From positions 744,001 through 808,000 of the forward strand of contig JASBNA010000002.1 of NCBI GenBank assembly GCA_038087015.1: DNA of 64,000 bases, given 5' to 3'. A model generated the notes under the pieces. The model did no database searches. It was not told where the DNA came from and was given only the letters and a program-made list of their open reading frames with translations. The first letter of the stretch is position 1. Each line of letters begins with the position of its first letter. Shown here piece after piece: positions 32,921 to 46,095 of the stretch. Both the position numbers and the translations under genes were made by a program. The stretch comes from Cerrena zonata. Lineage: Eukaryota; Basidiomycota; Agaricomycetes; Polyporales; Cerrenaceae.

Positions 32921-35590
32921 ATGCACCAACCGGTGGCTAGAGCTATGCGGCCTGCGCTGGCAGCTTCTACTGGACCAGCACAACCATTCATGCAATCTCC
33001 TGTATCGACTAGCCCTGTGGTCACTGAAGGATGGGTTCTCAAGAAGAGACGCAAGCGTATGCAAGGTATGCTTTCGTGTAACGCGTCTCTTGCGTCAATG
33101 TCATCCCAATCTTGTAGGTTTCGCCCGTCGATACTTCGTACTCGATCAGACTGGAATGCTATCGTACTGCTTTTGAACCGGGACAACCTGTCAGAGACCA
33201 AGTTCATCTGGGACATGCTACTATATCTTCCGTGCCTGGTCGTAAAGATATTCATATAGACTCTAATAATGCTACATTCCACATCAAATGTCTCAGTGCT
33301 GAAGACTTTGATATGTGGATGGCGGCCTTTCGGTGAGCAGAATTCATGTTTTCTTCATCTGACACTAAACCTCTTGCCAGTAAATTCATTGCCCAAGATA
33401 ATGCCACACTTGGTCGAAGGTCCTCCGTCTCTAGAACTGCTCAACGCTCTATGTACGCTACCGTACGTACAGGCGCCCTCATCGAGGAGATAGGGAATGT
33501 ACGTAGCTCCTTTTGTTTCGGGTAGCTACGTTTCCTTCATCCGTTGTATAGACCATCAAGGAGCTTCATACCGCTTTCCAAGATCTTTCCGAAGAAGACG
33601 CCAAACGCAAGTTAGAAAGTCAGAAAGCTAAAGATCATGCTAAGGAACATAGTGGCCCTGTTCGTTCTCTTTTCAAGGCTAAAAAAGGTTTGTTCTATAT
33701 TTCAACAAGTGGTATACACTCGATTGAACTACTAAAACAGGCAACCATAATAATCACGCGTTGTCTGACACTACAACGGAGTCTAGCCGCTTTTCTGAAA
33801 GCGCAAGCACTTACACACCTGATACCCCCCTCCAGCGATTACATATAGCTCTCGAGGCCTTGCAGCACCAACATGCTGCGTTAGTATCATCAACAACTAC
33901 CTTACATCATGTCGATCCAGGGATGCCCTCTTCGAGACCCTCTCCTCTTGCCACCACCGTAGAAGAGCAATCCTTCGCGTCGCCTGCGTCTTCTAATTAT
34001 GGAACACTTGGTCGCACGTCAAAGCGAATGTCTGTTCTCAGCTCGCATAGCGACGGAAGCGTGTGGTATGATGCTCCCGAATTCGACGGTCCAGAAGAGT
34101 TCGTATTAGAGGCCTCTCCCGGAGACGAGGAGCAAAGCAAGTTCTTCGAACCAGATACCCGTAGTACCACGAACAACACAGAAACCGTTGGCTCTAGCGA
34201 CACAGAGTCTGATGCTGAGTCAATAAGAAAGAAACCAAACGAAACCCAAGTACAACATTGACTTCGACCGAGATTCTTCAAATCACACGTCGTGAAGAGT
34301 TACCTTCCCCTCCAGTGGGCGACGAGGGAAGTTTGTTCACCGTTCTCAAGAAGAATGTCGGGAAGGTAAGGTTTATGTTTGTCGAAGTGAATTGACAATT
34401 CACAGTCATTCAGGACCTTTCTCAAGTAGCACTTCCTGTGTCTTTCAATGAACCATTGACCTTTGCTACAACGGAGTGCCGAGGAACTCGAGTACTACGA
34501 CCTTCTCACGCAAGCCTCCCACGTAGAAGATCCTATTGAGCGGATGTGTCTTATTGCAGCGTTTGCTGTCTCTACATACGCCAGTACAAAGCATCGCTCC
34601 GGTCGGAAAGGATTGTAAGTGAATGATCTTCGTCGTCAATGTTAATCCGTGTATCTGAACGAACGTTTAGTAATCCCATGCTAGCTGAAACTTTTGAAGA
34701 CGTCAGAATGAAGTTTATCGCTGAGAAGGTTTCGCACAATCCCGTCATTTTGGCCTATCATGCTGAAGGCGATGGTTGGGAGCTTTATGCTACCTCAAGC
34801 GGCAAAACCAAATTCTGGGGTTAGTTAGTCAATATTTTACCTGACCGAAGAAGAACCGACCATTTGCTTCTCAGGTAAAAGCTTGGAAATTATACCACAG
34901 GGTACGACGCATCTAAAAATGGGAGAGGATCACTTCGAATGGTAAGTGATTAAAACATGTATTATTTACTGAATTAAATAAATTTATGTCTACACTTACA
35001 GGCAACGACCTTCATCCTTCATGAGAAACCTTATGATGGGTACCAAGTACCTCGAACATGCTGGAAAGATGACTATTCGAAATAGCCGAACTGGTGCCCG
35101 CTGCGTGCTTGAGTTCAAGGAGAACGGATATTGGGGGCCCACCAACTTGGTATCCGGGACCATTTTCTCCCCCTCTGGAGAAACACAAACACAATTGGAA
35201 GGGAAATGGGATGAACAGATATCGCAAAAGCTGGATTCTGCACATCTGCGAGTGCTCTGGCGTATGTCACCTTTCCCCAGAAATGCGCCGGAATACTATG
35301 GTTTCACTTCGTTCGGCATTACTCTCAACGAGATCACGCCTGATCTCAACGGGAAGCTACCACCGACGGATTCCCGTCATCGACCCGATGTCCGTGCTCT
35401 TGAAGAAGGTGACCTCGACTCTGCAGAACAAGAGAAGGCTCGTGTTGAGGAAATGCAACGAGATCGCCGACGGAAGGGTGAGGACCGGAGGCCGAGATGG
35501 TTCAAACAGGTCAATGACGAATGGATATACACTGGCGGATATTGGGAGCAACGAGAGAAGGGGTGGAGTGCCGCTGATTCCCTTTGGTGA
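32921..35590 (+). CDS. Oxysterol-binding protein (PH domain plus ORD), Osh3-like
   Basis: Lipid transfer protein acting at membrane contact sites. It begins [20 protein letters not shown], then a PH domain ([26 protein letters not shown] ... [19 protein letters not shown]). A coiled coil and a long Ser/Thr-rich linker follow. The OSBP-related domain contains [69 protein letters not shown] and a C-terminal [19 protein letters not shown] segment ending at TGA 35590. The signature usually read as EQVSHHPP is EKVSHNPV here. There is an apparent +1 base at TTT 34462-34464: EPLT joins [13 protein letters not shown] only if one T is dropped. The frame change near 34250 can be explained by an intron from GTAGTACC near 34160 to GATGCTGAG. 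Confidence 0.85.
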
Positions 35591-35943
35591 TCTTTTGCAT
35601 ACACGTACAACTACTAATGGCTCGCTGTGGATATTTTACTTCCAATTAGGTTCAACTTATGACTTTATAATCAAAGGCCTCGTGACGGGAATTTGTCGTT
35701 TTCATCCGAAAGGTTGCCTATCAAATGCCAAGGTACAAATTTGGTGGTTCTGAAGCATGCGTGATCGTTGTGCAAGCACCGTTATGGAAGTCTTGGACTG
35801 AACCTTGAAATCCGTCATTTATCCGTGTCTTCTCCGTTGCGTTGACTATGGTCTCAGCACAGGTACTCCGACATTTGAAGAAAGGCAAACAATATAAGAA
35901 GCGGATGTAGGACTGTCGTCCCAGTTCACGCCGCGTTTCTTGC
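35591..35943. other. Intergenic region
   Basis: About 350 bases between the OSBP and GH3 genes. No ORF is supported; presumed terminator and promoter. Confidence 0.3.
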
Positions 35944-38900
35944 ATGATGGTGTGGTCTCTGTATGTATCGGTGCTTCTAAGCATCATCTCGGTCGTCAGC
36001 GCACAATCCGGAGTCTATCAACAGTGTGGAGGTATCGGCTGGTAAGTATAGTCATGAAACGTACGCGTTATACTAACGAGTAATAAACAGGTCGGGAGCG
36101 ACCTCATGCGTGAGCGGTGCAGTATGCACCAAACTCAACGATTGTAGGTCTCATATTCTTGCAAATGTATCCCTAATGCATTTAATCTAATAAAAATCAA
36201 GATTATTCCCAATGCCTTCCCGGCCAAGCTACAACTACAGCGCCACCTACATCTACGAGTAACCCTCCGCCGACCACTAGCTCCGGACCGTCATCTACTG
36301 TTGCACCACCTAGTCAGACCTCAATCGCTAATATCTCACCGGAATGGGCTGCAGCTTATACTAAGGTATGTCCTCTAGGAGGCTTTCGGTTGACTATGAT
36401 CTCTCAGAGCTTCTAGGCAAAAGCGGCTGTTGCCAAACTCTCGTTGAATGACAAAGTCAACCTGGGGACAGGTAGGGATTTCGTCTAATATACGCTCTAT
36501 GTATGTCTCACATTGGTTTCCAAGGCGTTCAATGGCAGAAAGGTAAGATTCGCTTCCAGTGAGTCCGAAAGTATCGAAATTGATGGATACGACTGTTAGG
36601 TGCTTGCGTTGGTAACACACCAGCGATTGCATCACTTCCGGGATTCGATGGGTTATGTATCGAAGGTAGTCCATTTTGTTAAATTCACTTATACACTCTG
36701 TAACCTGGTTGGTTACTATGATAGATGGACCTGTCGGAGTCCGATATGCAGACAAGGTCTCTGCTTGGCCAGCGTGCGTCCTTAACCTGTTTTCATTATT
36801 CCTCGCTCGCTGACATCCCGTGAAGTGAAATCAATGTTGCTGCAACGTCAGTATTGACTCGAAACATCACAGGTGCTTTTACTGAGTGCTCTACAAACAG
36901 ATTTAACAGGACATTAATGCGCCAACGTGGTGCCGCAATGGGTGCAGAGTTTAAAGGCAAGGGTGGTACGTGCCTATAAACACCATCTATTATGTCTCGA
37001 AAACATTGCTCTATAGTTCACGTCGCATTGGGACCCATGATGAACTTGATGCGAGTACCTGCTGCTGGTAGAAACTGGGAAGGGTGAGCTATAAGTATTA
37101 CCCCTGGTTTTTCTCCCAATTGATGTCCGTCATAGTGGAGGAGGAGATCCATTCCTCTCAGGCGAAGTCGCGTTCGAAACCATTACCGGTATCCAATCTT
37201 CTGGTGTTCAAGCATGTGCTAAACATTACATCAATAAGTGTGTATTTGTTTTGACTGCATGCTGAACTTCTCTTAAATTTCCATCTCTAGTGAACAGGAG
37301 CACTTCAGAGATTCAAGTTCGTCCATTGTTGATGATAGGTTCGAACTCAGCGTATCTAATGAGATTTGTCACTTACATTTAATCCTCTTGCAGAACCGTA
37401 AGACCCATTATACATTACTATGCATAACGCTCATGCTCTGCAATCAATAGCAACACGAACTATATGCACATCCTGTATGTGGAAGTTCTGACATTATGAG
37501 CGCAGTTCTGAATCTCACCATGCCGTAGTTCCTTCGCAGCGTCCAAGCAAACGTAGCAACCGTCATGTGCAGCTACAGTAAGTCATATCCAACATGATCT
37601 CCTATGTATGCGGTCTTACCTAAAATTTCAGATCAAAGTATGTATTTGACAAGCAAGTATAGTATTAAATATCTGCTCAATATTCTCTAGTCAATGGCAC
37701 CTTCTCTTGCGAGAACGACAAGACCTTGAATGGTATCCTCAAGAGCGAATTTGGATTCCAAGGATGTAAGTAGGCAGACTAGCTAAATGATTACAATCCA
37801 CTAATACGAATCGATTAGACGTAATGTCAGGTACCAAAACTCCCGAATTTCATGTAACATAGAAAACTCAAGATGTGCCAGATTGGTGGGCGACGCACTC
37901 CGGTGCTCCCGCGGTCAATGCTGGTCTTGACGTGGGTCATATCTCATACATTTTTAAAACTATACCTAATTCATTGCTTTCTGATAGATGACTATGCCTG
38001 GAGATACTACCACTAACTCTGGCCAAACGTGAGTGATAAACTTCCGAAGGGGTAGGTTACTTTGTACTGACATTTCATTTTCTGCGAAGGTATTTCGGAC
38101 AAAATCTAGTGAATGCCGTTCAAAGTGGTCAGGTCCCCCAGTCTCGAATCGATGTAAGGTCACAATTGATATTCACGTAACGTTCACCACTGAGCCATTT
38201 TCTAGGATATGGCTACACGAATTCTCGCTGCATGGTAGGACATGTGACACATTTTTCATGAAGAGAGAGGGTCTCATCCCGCGCACTAGGTATTTGTTGA
38301 AACAGGATTCCGGATTCCCAACGGTGAACTTCAATGCATGGAACTCGGCCTCGGGAACCCATGTCGACGTACAAGGAGATCATGGAAGGTTTGTTTTAAT
38401 ATCGATTCCGTATACAGTAGTTTTAATTCGAAGTATGCGATATCAGCCTCATTCGCACAATCGATGCTGCTTCGACAGTCCTTCTCAAGAACAAGAACAA
38501 TGCTCTCCCCTTGAACAAGCCAAAATCACTTGCCGTTATAGGAAACGGTGCTACTGTCTCATCTAAGGGTCCGAATGGGTACCCGAAAATTCATTTCTAC
38601 AACGTGTATCGATCATGCTAACCTCTAAACAGATATACTGACCGAGCTGGAGATGACGGAGTGTTAGCTATGGGATGGGGAAGCGGGTGAGTTTCTCATG
38701 ATCTGAACCATTCGCCGTACAAATGTAGATTGTGCTGAATAACCTTGCTCATAGAACCTGATGACTTTCCATACTTGATTACTGTGAGTACTGTTACTAT
38801 TCAAGGAAAATCGGACTGGTTCGCTCATTTTATCACAGCCTGCTGATGCAGTCAGTACGCGTGCAAAGGCTGATGGTACCACAGTCAGCACCTCCTTCAG

Positions 38901-40291
38901 TGATTCCGATCTCAACTCTGCTGCCACTGCGGCAGCAAATAAAGACGTAGCCTTGGTATTCATTACTGCCGACAGCGGGTAAGTACCATTGTACACGCAT
39001 AGGCAGTGGTCCTAACATGGGAGATAGTGAGGGGTATCTTACAGTCGAAGGTAACGCTGGTGATCGGAACAGTTTGAACGCTTGGCACAATGGGGTATGT
39101 ATTTCCTCCGCTTGAAAAAACGCTCTACCAACATCTAAAATTTGTACAGGACGCATTGGTTCAAAAAGTGGCAGGTGTCAACAAAAACACAATTGTGGTT
39201 GTCAACAGTGTGGGTCCGATTCTCGTTGAATCCTGGATTGATCACCCTAATGGTATGTTGATATTATCATTGCACTTTATTCCTCATTAATCATTGCCTC
39301 CAAGTCACGGCGCTGGTAAGTCAAGCATAAATACAAATTACATCTTGTCAAGACGGGCATTTTAGGTATGGAGCGGACTTCCGGGACAAGAAGCAGGTTA
39401 GCACTCGGTTGAGTATTACCTAGAACTGCTAACGATGACCTTTGATGAAAGGGAATGGAGTGACTGACGTGCTATACGGTGCTTACAATCCGAGGTGAGT
39501 GACAATACGGGTTAGACATTATCCATTCCAGATAATTGACATTTTCTTCAGCGGCAAACTACCCTACACAATTGCGAAAAGTGTCAATGATTATTCCGCT
39601 CAGCTGATCACTAACGGAAATGGTATTGTACCTATTCCTTACAACGAGGGTCTTTTCATAGATTACCGACATTTCGATGCTGTGAGTAATCCGACGTATC
39701 AAGTCGCCGTTTACGATACGATGCTGAGATAACGCAGGCGAATATCGCGCCCCGCTTCGAGTTCGGCTTTGGATTGTCGTATACTACTTTCAGTTACTCC
39801 GATTTGAAAATAACCGGATCCACCGCTGGAGGTACTCGTCAACCACTAGGACCTGGAGCATCTCTGGACCCTTGGTGCGCTTCTCACATCTAGATACTGC
39901 CTCATTTTTCTCAGATGATGATATAGGTTACACGACGCTGTGGTCACTGTTTCATTCACCCTAACTAACAACGGGACTGTTGCGGGTGCTGAAGTCGGTA
40001 TCATCTCTCTACTTCAGGCAACAAACGCGCTAATCACATCACACACAGGCACCCCAATTATACCTATCCCCTCCTGCGTCCGCCAAATCTGCGCCTTTCA
40101 ATCTGAAAGGTTTCGACAGTGTGTTCCTGGCTCCCGGCCAGTCCACTGCTGTGAGCTTCGAGCTGTCTAGATATGACTTCTCGATTTGGGATGTCGTTTC
40201 GCAAAGCTGGCAAGTTCCCAAAGGTGATACTGGAATATCAATTGGTGCTAGTAGCCGAGACTTGAGACTGAAGGGTTCCATCACCAATTGA
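35944..40291 (+). CDS. Secreted GH3 beta-glucosidase with N-terminal CBM1
   Basis: Hydrolyses cellobiose and beta-glucosides at the non-reducing end. It starts MMVWSLYVSVLLSIISVVSA, a signal peptide, followed by a fungal cellulose-binding module (YQQCGGIGWSGATSC, YYSQCLPG) and a Thr/Pro/Ser linker. The GH3 barrel has FDGLCIEDGPVGVRYAD, KHYINNEQEHFRDSSSS, VMCSYNQINGTFSCENDKTL and YVMSDWWATHS, in which the Asp is the nucleophile. GLDMTMPGD follows. The alpha/beta sandwich and a fibronectin-III-like domain complete it. The gene is split into roughly twenty exons, with tiny ones of 18, 4, 24, 6 and 12 bases around 36525-37830. The nucleophile Asp codon is cut by an intron, and acceptor CCAG at 37881 gives the expected SDWWATHS. 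Stop TGA at 40289-40291. Clustered next to a P450. Confidence 0.9.
37819..37830 (+). other. 12-base microexon with the GH3 nucleophile motif
   Basis: ACGTAATGTCAG is bounded by a TTAG acceptor and a GTACC donor and adds YVMS plus the first base of the Asp codon. Neighbouring microexons are ATCAAA at 37632-37637 and AACC at 37394-37397. Confidence 0.6.
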
Positions 40292-40534
40292 TAGAGCTGT
40301 CTTATAATAGTCTTTTGGCGACACTTTCGACGTGCATTTTGTATCGTGTAATAGTCACCTGGAAATAATTTATTCCGGATCAAGGCAGACAAATAATACA
40401 TGTTCGAGGAGTTCGAAGCAGCATCAAGCTAAGAAAAATTCTAGAGGGCAAGGACGGTAGCAACGCAATCGATAGCTATTTAGAGAGAGTATTGATATTT
40501 ATGGAAGAAAAATGGAAACTTGTGTGATGGAACT

Positions 40535-43034
40535 TTAGTAGTCTGCGAGTTCCAAAGTTTGGGCAACAATGCTCTCCGCTCCTGGGAATCGAGGCTTGAT
40601 AACACATTTGAATGGGAGAGGACGTCTATGAATACCACAGTTAGTTCGCAGTTACAGTCTGAAGGGACAATGTGAGCACTCACAAGACCAATCCATCGTT
40701 GATGAAACCTTCAGTGTCAGGCATCATTGGCTTGCCTTGAGCATCTTTGATTGGTTCGATCGTCGCAGCCCATAACAAGCAAGCGATGTCGATAAAGATG
40801 GAGTTGTTGGCGACGTGTCGGCCAACACAGATCCTAGACAGATCGGGTAAGTCGCTGGATTGTATGCCACAGGAACAGCATTACCTTCGTCCGAAACCCT
40901 AAAGATAGGATATTGGTCAATTGCAAACGACAACAGCGGAGTTTGAATACTCACATATCCGACGTGACCTAATATTCAAATGCAGTTGGTTAGTTGGCAG
41001 AACAATCATTTTCAAAACAAAACGAACCCTCTGTAGAGCAATTTTAGTCAAAACAAAAGATCAGTGAGCGAAACACTTACCATCATGAGTATCAACGAAG
41101 GGACAGTAGAGATCGCCATTCTTGTCGATATGACGGCCGGGATTGTACTGTTCAGCATCGGGGCCCTGGATAAGATAGAGTTAGATCCGCGGCTGGAATC
41201 GGCGAGAGAGATATTTACGTAGACGTCGGTATCCTTGTTCATAGCCCTGCAGTGCACGTGTTAATTATAAGGACGCTGAGGAACCTGGAGGTGATATAAC
41301 CTACCATTGATTCGGGATACAGATGGTGCCTTTGGGAATAAAGTGTCCTTCGTACCAATCATCCTAGGAATTTGACGTAAGGTAAAGTCATCGCGGTTCA
41401 AACAGGAAATTCGTACCTGCTCGCACACATGGGGAACTCCAACTGGCGCCACGGTCTTCCATCTCAAAGATTCGCGGACACAAGCCTGGATGTAAGGCAA
41501 GGAATCGCGGTCGGCAAAGGTTGGCATACGGTCCCTACCAATCACGTTGTCTAATTCTTCCTGCGCTTTCTTCTGGGCCTCCGGGTTCGTGACCATAGCA
41601 AGCATGAACCAAGACATGACAGTGGACGTCTACGGTAATATTTGAATTTGAATGTGATGATTAATAATCAATGTGCATCATGAACTTACAGTTTCACCAC
41701 CAGTTGCGCTACAAAATAATGTCAATATGATATCTGATATCAGCTCAGGCGATGGAACTCACTAGATTGTAGCAGCAAGCCAAGAGTTCTCGTCTTCAGT
41801 CAAATTGAGCTGTTTCTCATCATGTATGAGGGAAGATGCGAAACTGTGACGTTCATCACCGCTCCTCTGTTGAAAGTAGTGTAAGCAATCAACACTGTCC
41901 ATCGGCATTGCATACTCACGATACGGTCTTTCACTTCTTCATACATGTCGCCAAAATAAACGGTGTCTTTCTTGTACCAGTCAAGTGCGTCGCGTTTCCA
42001 TTTAGCAGCAACTGCTGGGAGATACTGGAGTACGAATATTATTAGAGGATTATCGTTCCATGACAAAGATTAACACACCTTCATCCAAGTAAAGTACTCG
42101 GCATAGTGAGCACCTGGGAAAGCGGCACGAACGATACGCGCGATGAATTCATTGACGTAGGCGACCCTGGTATCATGGCAAGAGTCGATCGTAGGCTTAT
42201 CATAGACGACTCCGAGAATCATGGAGCATGCAGTCCTGTCATGTTGGTAAGCGCATGCGAATGCAGCCTTGAATGAAAGCGTGATTACCTCTTCAGTTCA
42301 TCATCCCAATGATTGCAGTCCTTGAGAACATTCTGTACGAGAAGGATGGCCTCTTTCTGTTGAGCAGGGTAGTAGTTCCTTGCATAATTGCTATTGAGAC
42401 CTTCGTGACTTGCTCGTCTCATCTTGCGCCATCTTCGGAGAAAAGTCAAAATGAAATAAGTCGGAACCCAACCAGGACAACATACGTATCATCATGCGCG
42501 GCGAACGGAATGAGCATGCCTCCCGTCAGAATCTCCGACGCCACTATTGACATTCGTGAGAATACTATCGAGCAATATTTCTTGAGAAATTCACATACCG
42601 ACGAGGCGGGGACGGCTACTATAGATGTTTGCACGCTTCTCGAGTAAGTCTGCGTTAACTTTATGATTGTTGAGGATGAGCATGTCATGACCAGCGACGC
42701 TCATGTAGACCAAGGGTCCTATTGATGTCCGTCAGATCAAAGCCCAAGTCATCTGAAGAGCATAAAGTATACCATATTGCTTTCCCCATTCAGCGAAGGT
42801 GACCCATGCATCTTTGGACAGTTGGAAGAGGTTTCCAAAGAATGGAACACCTTTTGGCCCTGGGGGAAGATTTCCCTTTCGCGAAGTGTTCGCTGCTTTG
42901 AGCAACTGGTACACAACGAGTGACGCTACAAATCCCAATAACATAGTTTGGGGAGTTTGTAGAACGTCATTGAGGAAGCTGGTGGGCTCCACAGAGGGCA
43001 AGGTATTGTGGGTGGTGGGCGAAGTCTGATTCAT
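40535..43034 (-). CDS. Cytochrome P450 monooxygenase
   Basis: ER-anchored heme monooxygenase. The N-terminus holds a membrane anchor (TMLLGFVASLVVYQLLKA) followed by the Pro-rich hinge NLPPGPKGVPFFGNLFQLSK. The I-helix reads ATGGETT in place of the usual AGxDT. The K-helix ExxR is RESLRWKTVAPVGVPHV. The heme loop is FGFGRRICVGRHVANN, in which Cys is the thiolate ligand. The C-terminal segment CLLWAATIEPIKDAQGKP is typical of fungal class E group I enzymes near the O-methylsterigmatocystin oxidoreductase type. About ten short introns were read. The ATG at 43034 leads into MNQTSPTTHNTLPSVEPTSF. Convergent with GH3 (stops 243 bases apart). The neighbour upstream is a sesquiterpene synthase, so it may hydroxylate its product. 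Confidence 0.92.
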
Positions 43035-44609
43035 GTTGAATGCGGAAAAGGATGCCTCTGCGATATTGGCCTGGGTGTATGCGTATGCTTTGCTCGGTTC
43101 TTATACGTCTCTGCCTCACATAACTTGCGCTGGCCTGACCCATCTGGGCCGATACGACTGGTCCTCCGATTGATTACAAACGTCCCCATTGAGGCTAAGA
43201 ATGTCTTGACCTAAGTAAGTCAGTGCAACGGAAGTGTTTCCATCTGCAATGGGGAGTAGACAGACGCTCCGTCAACAAGCCGCCGATGCGGTGAGTTTAT
43301 TGATGAGAAAGACCCATCAAGTTGGCGGAGTATGTTAATGTGATATATCCTTAGCGTTTGTAGAACATGGAAGCTTCGTCCATTGAATCCGAGAAAACAC
43401 AGTAGTCTCGGGAGTATTCGCGCTAGGAATAGCTATCAAGCCGGGGGCCTATCAATACTGCATCTATCAATTGCGTTAGGGAGCTTCTTGGAGTATGTCC
43501 TGTAGAGGGCTAGAGATACTCTGGAACCCCCGTGTCTGTTTTCAATGCTCTAAGTCAATGAAATAGGTAGAACGGTCCAAGCCCGCTTGGCGTGTTGATA
43601 CTGAAAGTAGGCACATTCAGAGTGCTGGGCCATTTGTCGTCACTTCTGAGATCCCCGCAGCGCAAGCACTTCGATATGAATTTGACAGGTACATAATCTA
43701 TTCCGAAATGCTATTCTCAGATATGAAACACGAGTTTGACGTGCGGATAATAGCCACCGTAGAGGAAACGTTTGGAAGTACTCACTAGTGACGGTAATGT
43801 TCAAGTTGCATGCGGCATCTAGAATCTAACGGGCGCCCGATCATTTACGTAAAATGCCGGTCTGACTAATAGTAGGATGAAGTTGAGATTTCCACCGGTA
43901 GGCATGTTGCACCCAATGATGCGATGGGCAGGCTTCAACGTTCAACTTGAAGGTTTGAACTTTGAGCTCAAATTTTTGAACACTTGAACTAACCCCATTT
44001 CATATTAACTCGGAAGTGTGTACCCGATCAAGGTTGTGCAGTCACCGCCAGTTTGGTTCCTCCTGGCTCCAACATCACCAGGGACCTGTCCTTCAATAAA
44101 ATACTGTTGGATCAAGTGACTTATTGTAGTAGTAGCAGCAACCATTAAATGGGAAACCAAACGTTTCGGCGGATCTCTGCGGACTTGAAGAATATTATGA
44201 TACTCCCCACAGGCACTCCGATTCGGCGTGCATACCCATTTGGGAGGTTGCGTTAACTTCCTTTTCATACTACTTCTGACCTCGCAGTATGCCAAGGGTA
44301 TGTTTCATATTATGACAAGATTCTTCCGTGTCATTTACAACGGATCGGAATCTCAGCTTAAATGACTTGTATGATTGCGTTTCGCATCCCAAAGGTCTTG
44401 TCATCTACCGCTCGAAGACCAAGGTGCAATGTTTTCGTATGGTGGTACCGCATGTTCAGAGATACGTGGACCTCGGCGTTTTCTATCAACATCTCCATGC
44501 TTACTCCGAATCAACTTCGAGCGCGCAGTAGTGAGTGGAAAGGCATTTAGCTTGCAAGGACGGGAGGGGACAATCACCCCAGTAGTTCCCACCCATAGTA
44601 TCCCCAAAG
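43035..44609. promoter_or_regulatory. Divergent intergenic region of the terpenoid cluster
   Basis: 1.57 kb between the start codons of the P450 and the terpene synthase. No gene with recognisable features was found. Short inverted segments (GTTCAACTTGAAGGTTTGAAC near 43940) lie in the middle. A bidirectional promoter is a reasonable guess. Confidence 0.35.
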
Positions 44610-46095
44610 ATGTCCCTTCAGTCATCCATGCCTTCATACTTTCTCATTCCAGACACGTTGCGCAACTGGCCGTGGCCTCGCCATCTGAATCTCCATTACG
44701 CTGTCTGCAAGGAAGAGTCTGCTGCATGGTGCGAGTCGTTCAATGCGTTCAGCCCAAAGGCTCAACGTGCCTTCAACCGCTGCGACTTCAGTATGTCTAT
44801 AACATTGTGCTTGCCCCACATAATGCTAACTCACATTCTATCTAACAGACCTCCTTGCTTCATTGGCTTTCCCTCGCTTAGATAAAGGTATGAATATATT
44901 CTATATCTTATACGCCGAGTAATTTTGTTAATTGGTCGATGTCTGTAGACGGATGCCGTATTGGTTGCGATCTCATGAACTTATTCTTTGTCTTCGACGA
45001 ATATTCCGATGTGGCTGCTGCCACAGAGGTGAGAAAGCAAGCCGATATCATTATGGACGCTCTTCGCAACCCTACTCGTCCTCGTCCCAAAGGCGAGTGG
45101 GTTGGTGGTGAAGTAGCCAGACAGTAGGTCACTCTCAAACCGATTTACAACATAGACTAAATCCAATTCATAGATTCTGGGAGAATGCGATCAAGACTAC
45201 CACCCTCACTGCTCAACGCCGCTTCATCGACACCTTTCAGCTCTACACTGATTCTGTTGTCCAGCAGGCAGCAGATCGTGACCACTCCCACATCCGCAGT
45301 GTTGATCATTACTTCGACCTCCGTCGTGATACCATCGGGGCTAAACCATCATTCGCCATCCTTGAGGTGAAGATGGATCTCCCCGACGAGGTACTGAACC
45401 ACCCTAGTATTGTCACTCTCACAGCGGCCTGTATTGACATGTTGATTATCGGAAACGACCTGTGCTCATACAATGTTGAGTAAGTGCCCATGAAGCTCTG
45501 TCCATAAGCTCGTTGCTGATTGACCCCACAGGCAAGCCCGTGGTGATGATGGCCACAATCTGGTAACAATCGTGATGCACGAGCGCAAATGTGACCTGAT
45601 CAGTGCTTTGAAATGGATCTCAGGATTGCACGATGATCTTGTAGAGAAATTTCTTTCTACTCTGAAAGCGGTACCTTCCTTCGGAAACCGCAATCTCGAC
45701 GAACAGGTTTCGACTTATGTTGACGGCCTCGGAAATTGGGTCAGGGCCAATGATACATGGAGCTTTGAGGTAGGACACCCATCAGCGCTATACCAAAAAT
45801 CTATTGTTAACTTCTTTATTTTTAGAGCGAGAGATATTTCGGGAAGAAGGGTCTGGAGATCCAGCAAAGTAGGCTCGTCAAAGTCTTGCCGAAGGAAGTG
45901 GGCGAATCCGCCTATCAGTATGTCACCCCGACCTCTGTCCAACGGAAATCCCCCTTGCATATCTTCCCGTCCATCTGGCGCGAGAATTTCCAAATCCAAT
46001 TTTTGCTTATTCTACTAGGTCTTCTTGGACTTTGCCTTGTTGTCTCTCCTTCTTTCGTCCCCAGTCTTGCCAACGTGTCTCCATTTGAGACATAA
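44610..46095 (+). CDS. Sesquiterpene synthase (class I terpene cyclase)
   Basis: Cyclises farnesyl diphosphate. The start [20 protein letters not shown] and the segment [20 protein letters not shown] are typical of basidiomycete enzymes. The Asp-rich metal site is FFVFDEYSD (residues about 90-94, DExxD). The NSE triad is NDLCSYNVE (Asn226, Ser230, Glu234). The C-terminal Arg-Tyr pair is in SERYFGKKG. Introns were read at the positions that join RCDF to [10 protein letters not shown], then DKDGCRIG. In the plain reading the protein runs about 60 residues past the usual end, with a hydrophobic segment ([20 protein letters not shown]). A good GTATGT donor before that tail could remove it. The ATG 44628 is an alternative start. 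Product skeleton cannot be told from the sequence. Confidence 0.9.

Noticed and set aside
34155..34260. A frame break in the OSBP linker as evidence of a pseudogene
   Set aside because: An intron with donor GTAGTACC and acceptor GATGCTGAG removes the break, so no indel is needed here.
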